Assembly: GCA_963837715.1 (NCBI GenBank)
Contig: CAWIOF010000002.1
Location: 1,612,001 to 1,676,000, forward strand
Source: JANYLB01 sp963837715
Lineage (GTDB): Bacteria; Actinomycetota; Acidimicrobiia; IMCC26256; JANYLB01
DNA length: 64,000 bases
Direction: 5' to 3'
A program made the translations under genes and the position numbers. Below the pieces are notes generated by a model. That model was not told the origin of the DNA. It saw only the letters and a program-made list of their open reading frames with translations, and searched no databases. Below are positions 46,697 to 55,933 of the stretch, piece by piece. Within the stretch, counting starts at the first letter, position 1, and every line of letters begins with the position of its first letter.

Positions 46697-47626
46697 ATGT
46701 CGATCGCCCACACGGCCGCCGGTCCGCTGCTCCGACTCGACGGCCTCACGAAGCGCTATTCCTCGGTCACGGCACTCGACGACCTCACGGTCGAGGTGCC
46801 ACGGGGCCGGATCGGCCTGGTCGGCGCCAACGGAGCCGGCAAGACCACGATCTTCCGCCTCCTGCTCGGACTGGCCCACCCCACCGAAGGTCACGTCGAG
46901 GTGTGCGGCATCGACGTGGCCCGAGACCCGATCGGGGTCCGGACCCGGCTCGGCTACATGCCCGAGCACGACTGTCTCCCGCTCGACCAGACCGCCGCCG
47001 ATGTGGTGTCGACGTTCGGCGAGCTGAGCGGCCTGCCCGCGCGGGTCGCCCGCCAGCGCGCGTCCGACATCCTCGATCTCGTCGGGCTCGACGAAGCCCG
47101 CTTCCGACCGATCGGCGGCTTCTCCACCGGCATGCGCCAGCGCACCAAGCTCGCCCAGGCGATCGTCGCCGATCCCGAGCTCGTGCTGCTCGACGAACCG
47201 ACCGCCGGCCTGGATCCCCTCGGCCGCGAGGAGATGCTGGCGCTCGTCGCCCGACTCGGCTCGTTCGGGATCTCGGTGCTGATGGCCACCCACCTGCTCG
47301 ACGACGTGCAGCAGGTGTGCGACCACGTGGTGATGATCGACGCCGGCCGACTCGTCGTGTCGGGAGCCACCGACTCCCTGCTCGAACGCACCGGTGTCGT
47401 CACCGTCGACGTCGGACCGCGCCGCGACGAGCTCGTCACCGGACTGTCGACCGTCGCGATGTCGGCGGTGACCGCCGACGGGTACGTCGAGGTGACGATC
47501 GACTCCGACCAGCACCTCGACCGGCTGCGCGATGTCATCGCCGACCTCGGGCTCCCGCTCTACCGCCTGTCGACGCAGGTGCGGTCACTCGACGAGGTGT
47601 TCGTGCGCAGAGCAGGTACCTCATGA
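46697..47626 (+). CDS. ABC transporter ATP-binding protein
   Basis: 309 residues. Walker A GANGAGKTT, the signature GGFSTGMRQRTKLAQ, Walker B ELVLLDEPTAGLD and the switch His (MATHLLDDV) are all present. A C-terminal domain of about 80 residues follows, as in ABC-2 type exporters. It heads a four-gene operon (ATPase, permease, ATPase, permease), each linked by ATGA or TGATG overlaps. The 127-base spacer upstream shows no clear operator; its promoter is not obvious by eye. Confidence 0.92.
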   Translation: MSIAHTAAGPLLRLDGLTKRYSSVTALDDLTVEVPRGRIGLVGANGAGKTTIFRLLLGLAHPTEGHVEVCGIDVARDPIGVRTRLGYMPEHDCLPLDQTAADVVSTFGELSGLPARVARQRASDILDLVGLDEARFRPIGGFSTGMRQRTKLAQAIVADPELVLLDEPTAGLDPLGREEMLALVARLGSFGISVLMATHLLDDVQQVCDHVVMIDAGRLVVSGATDSLLERTGVVTVDVGPRRDELVTGLSTVAMSAVTADGYVEVTIDSDQHLDRLRDVIADLGLPLYRLSTQVRSLDEVFVRRAGTS

Positions 47627-48537
47627 GCACCATCGACGCGGCCGGTGGCACCGGGGCGGTGTACGACCGGGGCTACCGCCCCTACGACGGCCCGAGAGGT
47701 CGACGCGGCGCGGCGACGCTCGCGCTCTACCTGGCGTCGATGCGCCGGGCCCTCGGGATCCGCCGGTCGTGGCGCCAGAAGGTCGCCCCCTTCGTGCTGC
47801 TCGGCGTCGTGACCATCCCCGCGATCGTCAACGTTGGCATCGGCTACGTCACCCGGGGCGAGCTCCTGCTCCGCGACCGCGTCGAGATCATCACCTACCG
47901 GGAGTACGTCGGCGTGTCGGCCGCGCTCCTCCTGTTCGTGGCGCTGGTCGCGCCCGACGTCGTGTGTCCCGATCGTCGGCAGCGGGTCCTGCCCCTGATG
48001 TTCGCCCGACCGCTCACCGGCGTCGACTACGTCGTGGCCAAGGTCGGCGCGATCGCCACCATCCTGTTCGCGTTCTCGTTCCTGCCCCAGGTCGTCCTCT
48101 TCGTCGGCAACATGTTCGTGAGCGACAGCGCGCTCGACTACTTCACCGGCCATCTCGACGTCCTCTGGCAGGTGCCGCTCGCGGTGGTCCTCCTCGCCGT
48201 GTACTACGCGGTCGTCGGGGTCGCGATCGCCTCGCTCACCGATCGGCGGATCGTGGCCGGCGCATCGGTGATCGGCTTGTTCCTCGTCACGTCGATCTCG
48301 TCGGGGATCATCATCGGCGGCGACTTCCAGCGCGACGGCGGCTCGCTCGCGGCGCTCCTCAACGTGCTCGCGTTGCCGTTGTACCTCCGTGACCTCGTGT
48401 TCCTCGGCCACGTCGATCCCGACTCCCCGTTGGTCGGCGTCGCGCAGGCGGGCCCGTTCGCGATCGCCACCTACGCCGCCGTCCTACTCGTGGGCGTCGG
48501 GGTGCTGCTGTACCGCTACCGGTGGGTCGAACGGTGA
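47623..48537 (+). CDS. ABC-2 type transporter permease
   Basis: 304 residues from the ATG of an ATGA overlap. A hydrophilic amino end with YDRGYRPYDGPRG is followed by at least six hydrophobic segments (FVLLGVVTIPAIVNVGIG, AALLLFVALVAPDVV, ILFAFSFLPQVVLFVGN, VVLLAVYYAVVGVAIASL, IGLFLVTSISSGIIIGG, ATYAAVLLVGVGVLL). This is an ABC-2 membrane subunit, the partner of one of the flanking ATPases. Cargo is unknown. Confidence 0.85.
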   Translation: MSTIDAAGGTGAVYDRGYRPYDGPRGRRGAATLALYLASMRRALGIRRSWRQKVAPFVLLGVVTIPAIVNVGIGYVTRGELLLRDRVEIITYREYVGVSAALLLFVALVAPDVVCPDRRQRVLPLMFARPLTGVDYVVAKVGAIATILFAFSFLPQVVLFVGNMFVSDSALDYFTGHLDVLWQVPLAVVLLAVYYAVVGVAIASLTDRRIVAGASVIGLFLVTSISSGIIIGGDFQRDGGSLAALLNVLALPLYLRDLVFLGHVDPDSPLVGVAQAGPFAIATYAAVLLVGVGVLLYRYRWVER

Positions 48538-49478
48538 TGTCGACGCCCGATCCCGCGTTCAGTGCCGGCGCGACGGTCGAGATCCACGACTGCTCGGTCT
48601 GGTACGGACCCAAGGTGGCGTTGTCGGAGCTCAGCTGCTCCTTCGGCCCCGGCGTGACCGGCCTGCTCGGGCCGAACGGCGCGGGCAAGACGACCCTGAT
48701 GCGGGCGATGACCGGCCTCGTCGGCATCAACCAGGGCACGGTCCGGGTCGACGGTCTCGACCCCCGTCGCGATCGGCGGGTCCACGGTCGGGTGGCCCTG
48801 GTCCCCGAAGACGAAGCCGTCCCGGCCGGGCTGACCGCGCGCCAGTTCGTCCGGTACGTCGCCGACCTCCACCGCGTGACCGACCGCGGCGCGGCGGAGA
48901 CCGCGCTGCAGACCGTCGGGTTGCTCGACGTCGCCGACCGTCACGTCGCCGGGTTCAGCAAGGGGATGCGCCAGCGCACCAAGGTCGCCGCGGCCCTCGT
49001 GAGCGATCCGCAGGTGCTCGTGCTCGACGAACCGCTGAACGGCGCCGATCCCGTCCAGCGCGTCCACCTCATCGAGCTCTTCACCCGCCTCGGCGCCGAC
49101 GGCCGGACGGTGATCGTCAGCTCCCACGTGTTGAACGAGGTCGAGCGCCTCGCCGAACGGGTGATCGTCCTCATCCACGGCCGGTTGGCCGCCGCGGGTG
49201 GCCACCGCGCCATCCGCGACGCGATGGACGATCGCCCCCGCCACGTCCTGGTGCGGTCCGACGACCGACGCACGCTCGCGGCTTCGCTCGTCGCGCTCGA
49301 ATCGGTGACCGGCTTGACGTTCGACCCCGTGCGTGACGGGCTCGTCATCGAGACGGGCCAGGCGCGCGAGCTTGCGACCGCGCTGCCGCGCCTCGCCCGC
49401 GACGCCTCGGTCCGACTGGTCGAGGTGCGTCCGCTCGACGACTCGCTCGAGAGCCTCTTCCGGGAGCTCGTCGGATGA
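48537..49478 (+). CDS. ABC transporter ATP-binding protein
   Basis: 313 residues from an ATG overlapping the permease stop as TGATG; a GTG just upstream is also possible. Walker A GPNGAGKTT, signature GFSKGMRQRTKVAA, Walker B VLVLDEPLNGADP and VSSHVLNEVERLAE are present. It is a second, different ATPase in the same operon, so the two may form a heterodimeric export motor, each with its own permease. Confidence 0.92.
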   Translation: MSTPDPAFSAGATVEIHDCSVWYGPKVALSELSCSFGPGVTGLLGPNGAGKTTLMRAMTGLVGINQGTVRVDGLDPRRDRRVHGRVALVPEDEAVPAGLTARQFVRYVADLHRVTDRGAAETALQTVGLLDVADRHVAGFSKGMRQRTKVAAALVSDPQVLVLDEPLNGADPVQRVHLIELFTRLGADGRTVIVSSHVLNEVERLAERVIVLIHGRLAAAGGHRAIRDAMDDRPRHVLVRSDDRRTLAASLVALESVTGLTFDPVRDGLVIETGQARELATALPRLARDASVRLVEVRPLDDSLESLFRELVG

Positions 49479-50236
49479 CCACCTCGGCGCCGGTCCGTCG
49501 GCTCCGGTCGCGGTTCGTCGCGATCTTCGTCTACACGTTGCAGTCGTGCCTCCCGCGGAAACGACGGTTCGCGGTGCTGCTGCCGTGTGTCGGCGCCCTG
49601 CTGTTCGGTCTGCTCGCGCACGCGATCGACGACACCGCCCCGCGCGCGTTCGCGAACGTGGCCGCCGAGGGCATCTTCGGCCTCATGGTGCCGATCGCAG
49701 CGCTCATCGTGGGCGACGCGGTGCTCGGCGCCGAGGTGCGGGCCGGCACGTTCCAGTTCACGTGGTTGTCTCCCACCCCGACCTGGCAGATCGTGCTCGG
49801 TCGCTGGACGGGCGGCTCGATCGTGGTCCTCCTCACGATCGTGCCCGCCTGCGGCCTCGCCGCCATCATCGCCGGCAGCCCGGAGAGTGCGGGCCCGGCC
49901 GTGCTCGCGGCCGCCGTCGGCAGCGTGACCTACGTCGCCGTCTTCATCGCCATCGGCTGTCTCACCCGGCGCACCGCGGTCTGGTCCCTCGCGTTCGTGT
50001 TCCTCGTCGAGCGGTTGCTCGGCGCGGCGCTCACCGGCATCGCCCAGCTCTCACCGACGTGGGAGTCGCGGGCGATCTTCATCGGCTCCCTCGACGACGT
50101 GCCCAGCCGTCTCATCCGTGAAGGCATCCCCCAGGGGAACGCCGCGATCGTCCGGCTGATCCTCGTGACCGTCGTCGCACTCGTGATCGCGAACTGGCGC
50201 ATGAGTCACATGCGCTTCTCCGGCCCGAGCGACTGA
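49475..50236 (+). CDS. ABC-2 type transporter permease
   Basis: 253 residues, ATGA-coupled. Six hydrophobic segments can be seen, with LPCVGALLFGLLAHAIDD early and VPIAALIVGDAVLGAEVRAG and FQFTWLSPTPTWQIVLGRW in the middle, which resembles ABC-2 permeases with a conserved external loop. It is the last gene of the operon. The stop is 11 bases before that of the convergent thiolase. It exports an unknown compound, perhaps an envelope lipid or an antimicrobial substance. Confidence 0.82.
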   Translation: MTTSAPVRRLRSRFVAIFVYTLQSCLPRKRRFAVLLPCVGALLFGLLAHAIDDTAPRAFANVAAEGIFGLMVPIAALIVGDAVLGAEVRAGTFQFTWLSPTPTWQIVLGRWTGGSIVVLLTIVPACGLAAIIAGSPESAGPAVLAAAVGSVTYVAVFIAIGCLTRRTAVWSLAFVFLVERLLGAALTGIAQLSPTWESRAIFIGSLDDVPSRLIREGIPQGNAAIVRLILVTVVALVIANWRMSHMRFSGPSD

Positions 50237-50247
50237 CTCAGGATCGA

Positions 50248-51426
50248 TCAGGACGCGGGAACTTCGATCACCGTCGCGGAACCCATGCCGCCACCGGCGC
50301 ACATGCTCGCCACACCGATGCCACCGCCGCGCCGGCGCAGTTCGTGCACCAGCGTGACGATCATCCGGGCGCCCGTCGCCGCGATCGGGTGACCGAGGCT
50401 GCAGCCACTGCCGCTGACGTTCGTGATCTCGTGCGGGATGCCGAGGATCCGGGTCGACGCGACGCACATCGACGCGAAGGCCTCGTTGATCTCGAAGAGG
50501 TCGACATCGCCGACCTCGAGGCCGGCGCGGCCGAGCGCCTTCGGGATCGCGAGGGTCGGCCCGAGGCCCGTCTCGGCCGGCGGCACACCGGCCGACGCCC
50601 ACGACCGCACGGTCGCGAGCGGTTCGAGGCTGTTGGCGTTCGCGTAGTCGGCGTCGACGAGGACCATCGCCGCGGAACCGTCGTTCAGGCCCGACGCGTT
50701 GCCGGCGGTGATGCTGAAGTCCTCGATCTCCGGGTGCAACGGCTTCAACGACGCGAGCTTCTCCATCGTGGTCGTGCGACGCGGGTGCTCGTCGACCTTG
50801 AACACGATCGTCTCGCCGTCGCGCCGGGTCACCTCGATCGGGAAGATCTCTTCCTCGAACCGACCTTCGTCGGTGGCTTCGATCGCGCGGCGGTGCGACT
50901 CGTAGGCCCAGAAGTCCATCTCCTCGCGGGTGACGTTCGCCTTCTGGGCTGCGTTCCAGCCGACGGTGATCGACATGTCGAACGCGGGCGCGTCGGGGGT
51001 CTCGGGGTGGCTCGGCGACATCCACGGCACGGAGTCGTCGGTGCCGAGCACCCGCTTGAACGAGCTCGGCGCCGACGAGACCGACTCGGCACCACCGGCG
51101 ATGACCACGGTGTCCATGCCGGCCATGATGCTGGCCGCCGCACCCTGGACCGCCGCCATGCCCGACGCGCAGTGGCGCTGGAGCGCGACCCCGGGGACGT
51201 GGAGGAGCCCGAGCTCGACCGCGGCGAGACGGGCCAGGTCGCCTCCGCCCTGGAGGACCTCGCCCATCTGGATGTCGTCGACGTCGTCGGCCGGGATCCC
51301 GCTGCGCTTCAGCGCTTCCCCGATCGCCCACTTCGACAGGTCGGACGCACCGACGTCGATCAGCGTGCCCTTCATGGCCGTGCCGATTGCGGTACGCGTG
51401 GCCGAGACGATGACGGCGTCACCCAT
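50248..51426 (-). CDS. Thiolase (acetyl-CoA acyltransferase)
   Basis: 392 residues. The acyl-binding Cys is in QRHCASGMAAVQ (about 90), the catalytic His is in EINEAFAS and GHPIAATGARM, and the second Cys is in GVASMCAGGGMGSA near the end. All active-site residues are present, unlike the Ltp-type protein at 28944. It performs thiolytic cleavage of 3-oxoacyl-CoA (the last step of beta-oxidation). The operator-like site at 51469 lies 43 bases upstream of the ATG. Confidence 0.92.
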   Translation of the reverse strand: MGDAVIVSATRTAIGTAMKGTLIDVGASDLSKWAIGEALKRSGIPADDVDDIQMGEVLQGGGDLARLAAVELGLLHVPGVALQRHCASGMAAVQGAAASIMAGMDTVVIAGGAESVSSAPSSFKRVLGTDDSVPWMSPSHPETPDAPAFDMSITVGWNAAQKANVTREEMDFWAYESHRRAIEATDEGRFEEEIFPIEVTRRDGETIVFKVDEHPRRTTTMEKLASLKPLHPEIEDFSITAGNASGLNDGSAAMVLVDADYANANSLEPLATVRSWASAGVPPAETGLGPTLAIPKALGRAGLEVGDVDLFEINEAFASMCVASTRILGIPHEITNVSGSGCSLGHPIAATGARMIVTLVHELRRRGGGIGVASMCAGGGMGSATVIEVPAS

Positions 51427-51468
51427 GACGAAACCCTTTCGGAGCCTGTGAATCGGGCCCGATCGTAG

Positions 51469-51486
51469 CCTGACGCCTGCGTCAGC
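51469..51486. promoter_or_regulatory. Operator-like motif, copy 5 (thiolase promoter), at the edge of a tandem array
   Basis: CCTGACGCCTGCGTCAGC, with TGAC and GTCA six bases apart. The right half GCGTCAGC is also the start of the first unit of the 22-bp tandem array, so the half-site recurs at 22, 21 and 22 bases. Confidence 0.65.
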
Positions 51487-51560
51487 CGTCGAGACGGGCC
51501 GCGTCAGCCGTCGAGGTGGGTGCGTCAGCCGTCGAGACGGGCCGCGTCAGCCGTCGAGAG
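51479..51560. repeat. Four-copy 21-22-bp tandem array at the PHP gene 3' end
   Basis: GCGTCAGCCGTCGAG begins at 51479, 51501, 51522 and 51544; the rest of each unit is ACGGGCC-like. On the minus strand each unit carries CTCGACGGCTGA, so the PHP protein ending Leu-Asp-Gly-stop is repeated four times in tandem. Any of three frames meets a stop here. Confidence 0.85.
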
Positions 51561-52189
51561 CGGCGGGCGCGACGTGCCCGGCACGGATCTCGGCCGCGAG
51601 TGCGACGGCGGTGAGGATCCGACCGTCGAACGACGTCGCGTAGGTCCCGGCGAGGCCGGGGCCGTGGGCGTCGCTCGCCCCGATCGCCGGACGGGCCACC
51701 ACCTCGAGCGCGGCCGCGGTGAGCGCGTGCTCCGAGCGCGGTCGTCTGCGTGCTCGCAACCTCGATGGCATGGACCGCGGTCCACTGCGGCATCGCCGCG
51801 ACCTCCTCGGGAGTGGGCGGCGTGCGACCGCCGAGCACCGCCCGCTCCCCCGCGGTCCGTCGGACCGGATGCGGCAGCACGAGCGCGGTGCCGGTGTGCT
51901 CGGTCTCGGCGACCAGCTCCTCGAGCTTGTAGCCCATCCAGAGCGGCTTCTCGAGCGGGCCGAACGCGAGCACGTGCCCGACGTCGGTGGTGAGCTCGAC
52001 GCCGGGGATCAAGGCGAAGTCGAGCAGGCGGGACGCGTCGGCGAGCTCGTCGTCGGGCCAGCGGACGTCGTGCTCGGTGATGCAGATCGCGTCGAGACCA
52101 CGGGCCCGCGCCGATGCCACCAGCTCCTCGAGGGTGGTCGTGCTGCAGTTCGAGCGCGGCGCGGTGTGGGCGTGGAGGTCGATCAACAC
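51547..52189 (-). CDS. PHP-domain metal-dependent phosphoesterase, frameshifted
   Basis: GTG start. The N-terminal PHP motifs are LIDLHAHTAPRSNCST, ICITEHDVRWP and LIPGVELTTD. After VASTQTT the frame changes near 51730-51740 and continues SEHALTAAALEVVARPAIGASDAHGPG, with the final metal Asp-Ala-His. The stop falls in the fourth tandem unit. Corrected length is about 213 residues. PHP proteins hydrolyse phosphoesters such as nucleoside or sugar phosphates or nucleic-acid ends. It is divergent from the CoA ligase at 52220. Confidence 0.78.
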
Positions 52190-52195
52190 GACCTC

Positions 52196-52216
52196 AGTGT
52201 CCCAGTTAGTGTCCCA
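52196..52216. repeat. Direct repeat in the PHP / CoA ligase divergent promoter
   Basis: AGTGTCCCA occurs twice (52196-52204 and 52208-52216), 12 bases apart, filling nearly the whole 30-base spacer between the two divergent starts. It could bind a regulator of either gene or be a duplication. Confidence 0.5.
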
Positions 52217-52219
52217 CCC

Positions 52220-53714
52220 GTGCCGGACTGGGGGGACCTGCAGGTCGATCAGCTGCGCTACATGGCCCGGACCCTGGGCGACACGGTCGCGTACCGCGAC
52301 CTCGGCGCGGGCACGGCGATCACGTTCTCGGAGTGGGACTCCAGCTCCAATCAGCTTGCCCGCGGCCTCGCGGAGCAGGGCGTCGAGCCGGGCGACCGGG
52401 TGTCGATCTTCCTGCCGAGCGAACGGGCCCTCGACTGGATCGTCGCCTACGCCGCGGTCCACAAGGCGGGCGCGGTGGCGGTACCCACCAACACCCGGCT
52501 GTCGGTGCCGGAGCTCGTCACGATCCTCGGTCACGCCGAGGTGGTCGCGATGCTCACGTGCTCCGAGCTGCGCGCGACCGCCGACGAGGTGCAGTCGTCG
52601 GTTCCCTCGTTGCGGTCGATCACCGACGCACCGTTCGACGCGGTCGCCCACGCCGACGACTCCGACTTCCAGGGCACCGTCGGCATCGACGACCTCGCCG
52701 ACGTGATGTACACGTCGGGCACGACCGGGCTCCCGAAGGGCGTCGCGGTCCGTCACCGCAACGTTGCGATGGTCCCGAACGGCGAGCCGAACTGGACCGG
52801 CAGCGGCTGGCTGCACGGTGCGCCGATGTTCACGTTCGCGGGCATCGCGTTCATCTACAACCCGATGAAGCTCGGCCTCGTCGGCCTCTACCTCCCGAAG
52901 TTCGACGTCGACGAGTGGTTCGCGATCGTCGAGCGGGAACGCCCGTCGTGGGCGTTCCTCGTGCCCGCGATGGCCGAGCTGATCGTGGCCCACCCCCGCT
53001 TCGCCGAGCCCGACCTGTCGAGCCTGGTGTCGGTGTCGATCGGCAGCGCGCCGCTCGCGCCCCAGACTCTCCTCACGCTGCAGGAACGTCTGCCCGCCGC
53101 CACCGTGTCGAACTCCTACGGCATGACCGAGGCCGGTCCCGCGTTCATCGTGATGCCGAAGGACCAGGTGACCAAGCGGATCGGCTCCGTCGGCAAGGCG
53201 ATCGGCGGGATGGAGATGAAGATCGTCGACGAAGACGGCGCCGAGCTGCCGAGCGGCGAGGTCGGCGAGCTGCTCACCCGCATGCCGGGTCGCCAACGGG
53301 AGTACTACAAGGACGAGGCCGCGACCGCGGCGACGTGGACCGAAGACGGGTGGCTCCGGTCCGGCGACCTCGCGTATCTCGACGCCGACGGCTTCCTCTA
53401 CATCGCCGGCCGCAAGAAGGACATGATCATCCGCGGCGGCAACAACATCTACGCGACCGACATCGAGGCGGTGCTGCTCGAGCACCCGTCGGTACAGGAA
53501 GCCGCGGTCGTCGGCGTGCCCCACAAGGTCCTCGGCGAAGACGTCGGCGCGTTCGTCGTGCTGCGGTCGGGTGAGGCGTTGACCGCACCCGAGCTCAGCG
53601 CCTTCTGCGAGGACCAAGCTCGCCGACTACAAGCGCCCCCGCCAGATCACCTTCGTCGCCGAGCTCCCCCGCAACGCCACCGGCAAGGTGATGAAGCACA
53701 AGCTCACCGGCTGA
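52220..53714 (+). CDS. Acyl-CoA synthetase (AMP-forming), frameshifted at the C-terminus
   Basis: GTG start (VPDWGDLQVDQL). Adenylation motifs YTSGTTGLPKGVAVRH, SYGMTEAGPA, DGWLRSGDLAYLD and RKKDMIIRGGNNIY are present. Near 53610-53620 the frame changes and continues KLADYKRPRQITFVAE and NATGKVMKHKLTG, which carries the catalytic Lys. Corrected length is about 498 residues. It makes an acyl-CoA from an acid with ATP. It is a second ligase besides the one at 31939, so two different acids may be activated. Confidence 0.88.
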
Positions 53715-53785
53715 CGACCGATCCCGCGGCAACCGAGCCGCCGCGACCCCTGTGTGCGCTTGCGGTTCCTCGTCGGTGAGGTCCG

Positions 53786-54610
53786 TCAGCTCGGTTTGCG
53801 TGCGAGGACGATCTCCGTGTCGCCGGGCCAGTCCCGGAACAGACCGGTGGGAGAACGCGAGGTGAGTTCCGCCCGTACGTCTTGATCGAATGCGTCGAGC
53901 TGGTCGCCGAAGAGGTGCGGGGCACAGAACGACATGGAGTGGTAGTTCGAGAGGACGCCGTCGACATCTTGGACGAGGTCGGGCCGGCCGGGAGCGAACA
54001 TGATCCGGGGCGAACCGAAGCGCGTTCGCGCCAGCGCGTCTTCGTAGCGATCGGGCGGGGGCGACGAGAGCCCTCGCCCCGCCCGGAGTTCGTCTCCCAG
54101 GTACCGGCGGATGATCTCCCGGATCGCCTCGTGAGGTATCGCCGGGTATCCAGGGCCTTCCGGGACGGGTCTGTCAGCGACGGTGTGCACGATCAGCGCG
54201 ATTGCTCCCCCGGCCTGGAGCAGGTCGTAGATCGACTCTGCGACTTCCTCGCGGCGAGTCCAATGGAATGACTGCCCGAACGTCACGAGTCGAAACGCCC
54301 CGAGGTTCAGTGACGGGATGTCTTCTGCGAGGGCGTGCACCCATCGAACGTTGCGCACGGCTGCGTCTTCGGCGTGTCTCCTCGCCGCTGCGAGCATGTC
54401 CGCGTCGGGATCGAGTCCCACCGCTTCGGCGAACAGATGCGCGAGTTCGACGGCAATGACGCCGGGGCCGCAACCGACGTCGAGGAACCGACCCGATCCG
54501 TCGAGGCCGACCTCCTTCGCGAGCACCGACGCCAATGCCGCTGAGTACGGAGGCCGACCACGGATGTAGTGCACGGCCGCGCCCTGGTAGATGGTCGGGT
54601 CGTAGGGCAC
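53786..54610 (-). CDS. Class I SAM-dependent methyltransferase
   Basis: 274 residues from a GTG (VPYDPTIYQGAAVHYIRGRPPYS). Motif I is FLDVGCGPGVIAVELA, then VGLDPDADML, and RLVTFGQSFHWTRREEV, the layout of Methyltransf_11-type proteins. The codon use looks less G+C-rich at third positions than in the neighbours by eye. It lies next to the lipoprotein at 54658, which shares that look, so the pair could have been acquired together. Substrate unknown. Confidence 0.75.
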   Translation of the reverse strand: MPYDPTIYQGAAVHYIRGRPPYSAALASVLAKEVGLDGSGRFLDVGCGPGVIAVELAHLFAEAVGLDPDADMLAAARRHAEDAAVRNVRWVHALAEDIPSLNLGAFRLVTFGQSFHWTRREEVAESIYDLLQAGGAIALIVHTVADRPVPEGPGYPAIPHEAIREIIRRYLGDELRAGRGLSSPPPDRYEDALARTRFGSPRIMFAPGRPDLVQDVDGVLSNYHSMSFCAPHLFGDQLDAFDQDVRAELTSRSPTGLFRDWPGDTEIVLARKPS

Positions 54611-54657
54611 GCAGACAGCCTGCCTGATCCACACGTACCGAGTGGCAGTTCGGCGTC

Positions 54658-55209
54658 CTATGCAGGTGCAGGGGTGAGAGCTCCCGCCAGTACCCCGGCG
54701 TCGTCGACAGCTCGGAGTGCGGTGCGCAACGTGGTCGGACAGCCGAGCTCCTGCGTGACCGGGTCGACACAAACGAGCACGATGCCAACGCGCTCGTCGG
54801 GCCACATCGTGATCAGCCGGACGAACTCCGAGCCGTCGCCGGCCACCAGCCGCTGATCCGGCGTCTGCACCGAGAGTGCCGTGAGCGTGCACGGCACCAC
54901 GACGCCTCCGGAACCGGCGCAGTCACGTGCCGTCCCGCCGGTGAGATCCTCGTTTCGAATCACCGCGAAGGCATACACCGCGTGCGATGGCGCGCCGGAG
55001 ACCGCGATCTCGATCCAGCTGTCCGGCGGGCCCGAGTAGCGAGCCCCGATCAAGTCGAGTTCGCCGCCGACCGTGACCGGGTCACCGAGCAACGGGTTGC
55101 ATCCAGCCAGCGCAACGAATGCGATCGTCGCGGCGAGCGCCCGCCGGAGCCTCGTCGACGAGCGCGGCCGAATGGGCTCAGGATGCCTCTGTTCGCTCGA
55201 CTCTGACAC
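54658..55209 (-). CDS. Small secreted lipoprotein
   Basis: 183 residues from a GTG preceded by GGGGGAGG. The signal peptide (RRALAATIAFVALAGC) ends in the lipobox ALAGC. The mature part is a compact beta-rich domain with two cysteine pairs (DCAGSGGVVVPC and VCVDPVTQELGC). I do not recognise the family. It may bind a ligand or another cell-surface protein. It ends 48 bases before the methyltransferase start on the same strand. Confidence 0.72.
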   Translation of the reverse strand: MSESSEQRHPEPIRPRSSTRLRRALAATIAFVALAGCNPLLGDPVTVGGELDLIGARYSGPPDSWIEIAVSGAPSHAVYAFAVIRNEDLTGGTARDCAGSGGVVVPCTLTALSVQTPDQRLVAGDGSEFVRLITMWPDERVGIVLVCVDPVTQELGCPTTLRTALRAVDDAGVLAGALTPAPA

Positions 55210-55360
55210 CCCTCCCCCAAATGCTGCAGTCCGCTCATCTTGCCCGTTCCGGGGAAGGTTGCCTACCCCGTCCTGCAGCGTCTTCGCTCCAGCGGCACCT
55301 GCCACGATGGCAGCTGTGCACGCTGCCGTACGGCCCGAGTCTCCAGTGGGGACCCATCGG

Positions 55361-55924
55361 ATGACCGCGGGTCGTGTCTTCGTCGCGCTCGCCGTCGCAT
55401 CACTCGTGCTCGTCGTGATCCTGCTCCTCAGTGGCGTGTGGCTGTCGTTCCGGTACGAGCCGCAGGGGATCTTCCTCGGGAGCAACTCGCAGGCGATCGG
55501 TCGCGTGGAGAGCCACGTCGACCTGACCCGCACGCTCCACCGGGTCGCCGCCTTCGTGCTGGTGCCAGTGCTGCTCGCCTTGGCGCTGACCGCGCTGCTT
55601 GCGGCGGTCCGGGCCCGGCGGATCGTGGTCGGCATCGTCGGCGTGCTCGTCGTCGGCCTCGGGATCGTCGCGGCGGTCAGCGGTCAACGGCTCGCGTGGA
55701 GCCAGATCGGCATCTGGGCGACGACCCCGCTCCGCCCGCTCGACCTGCGCGGCGTCTGGCTCACCGACGAGCTCGTCCGGGCCGTCGTCGTCGGCCGTCG
55801 TATCGTCGACATCGGCGACTTCCGGCGGGAGGCCTGGCTCCACGTGACCCTCGTCCCGGCGCTCGTCGTGCTCACCGGCGTCGGGCTGCTGCTCCTCGTG
55901 CGGACCCGGAGCCGCCCCGGCTAG
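55361..55924 (+). CDS. Cytochrome-b-like small membrane protein
   Basis: 187 residues from the ATG at 55361 (an in-frame ATG at 55306 would lengthen it). Four or five hydrophobic segments are seen. The pattern SHVDLTRTLHRVAAFVLVPVLL and SGQRLAWSQIGIW resembles the LHR and LPW(D)Q blocks of N-terminal cytochrome b. It has fewer of the haem-binding histidines than true cytochrome b, so haem binding is uncertain. No cytochrome complex genes are near, so a role in electron transfer is only tentative. Confidence 0.5.
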   Translation: MTAGRVFVALAVASLVLVVILLLSGVWLSFRYEPQGIFLGSNSQAIGRVESHVDLTRTLHRVAAFVLVPVLLALALTALLAAVRARRIVVGIVGVLVVGLGIVAAVSGQRLAWSQIGIWATTPLRPLDLRGVWLTDELVRAVVVGRRIVDIGDFRREAWLHVTLVPALVVLTGVGLLLLVRTRSRPG

Positions 55925-55933
55925 CGTCGGCGA

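Noticed and set aside
45433..48537. A 1034-residue plus-strand frame containing the ABC permease
   Set aside because: The first two thirds are antisense or out of frame to the kinase, HisN and ATPase genes; the permease begins at 47623.
51479..51560. CRISPR array
   Set aside because: The units are direct 21-22-bp tandem repeats with no spacers, and no cas genes are present.
51482..53617. 711-residue minus frame opposite the CoA ligase
   Set aside because: Only its last 236 residues (PHP motifs) are real; the rest is antisense to the ligase.
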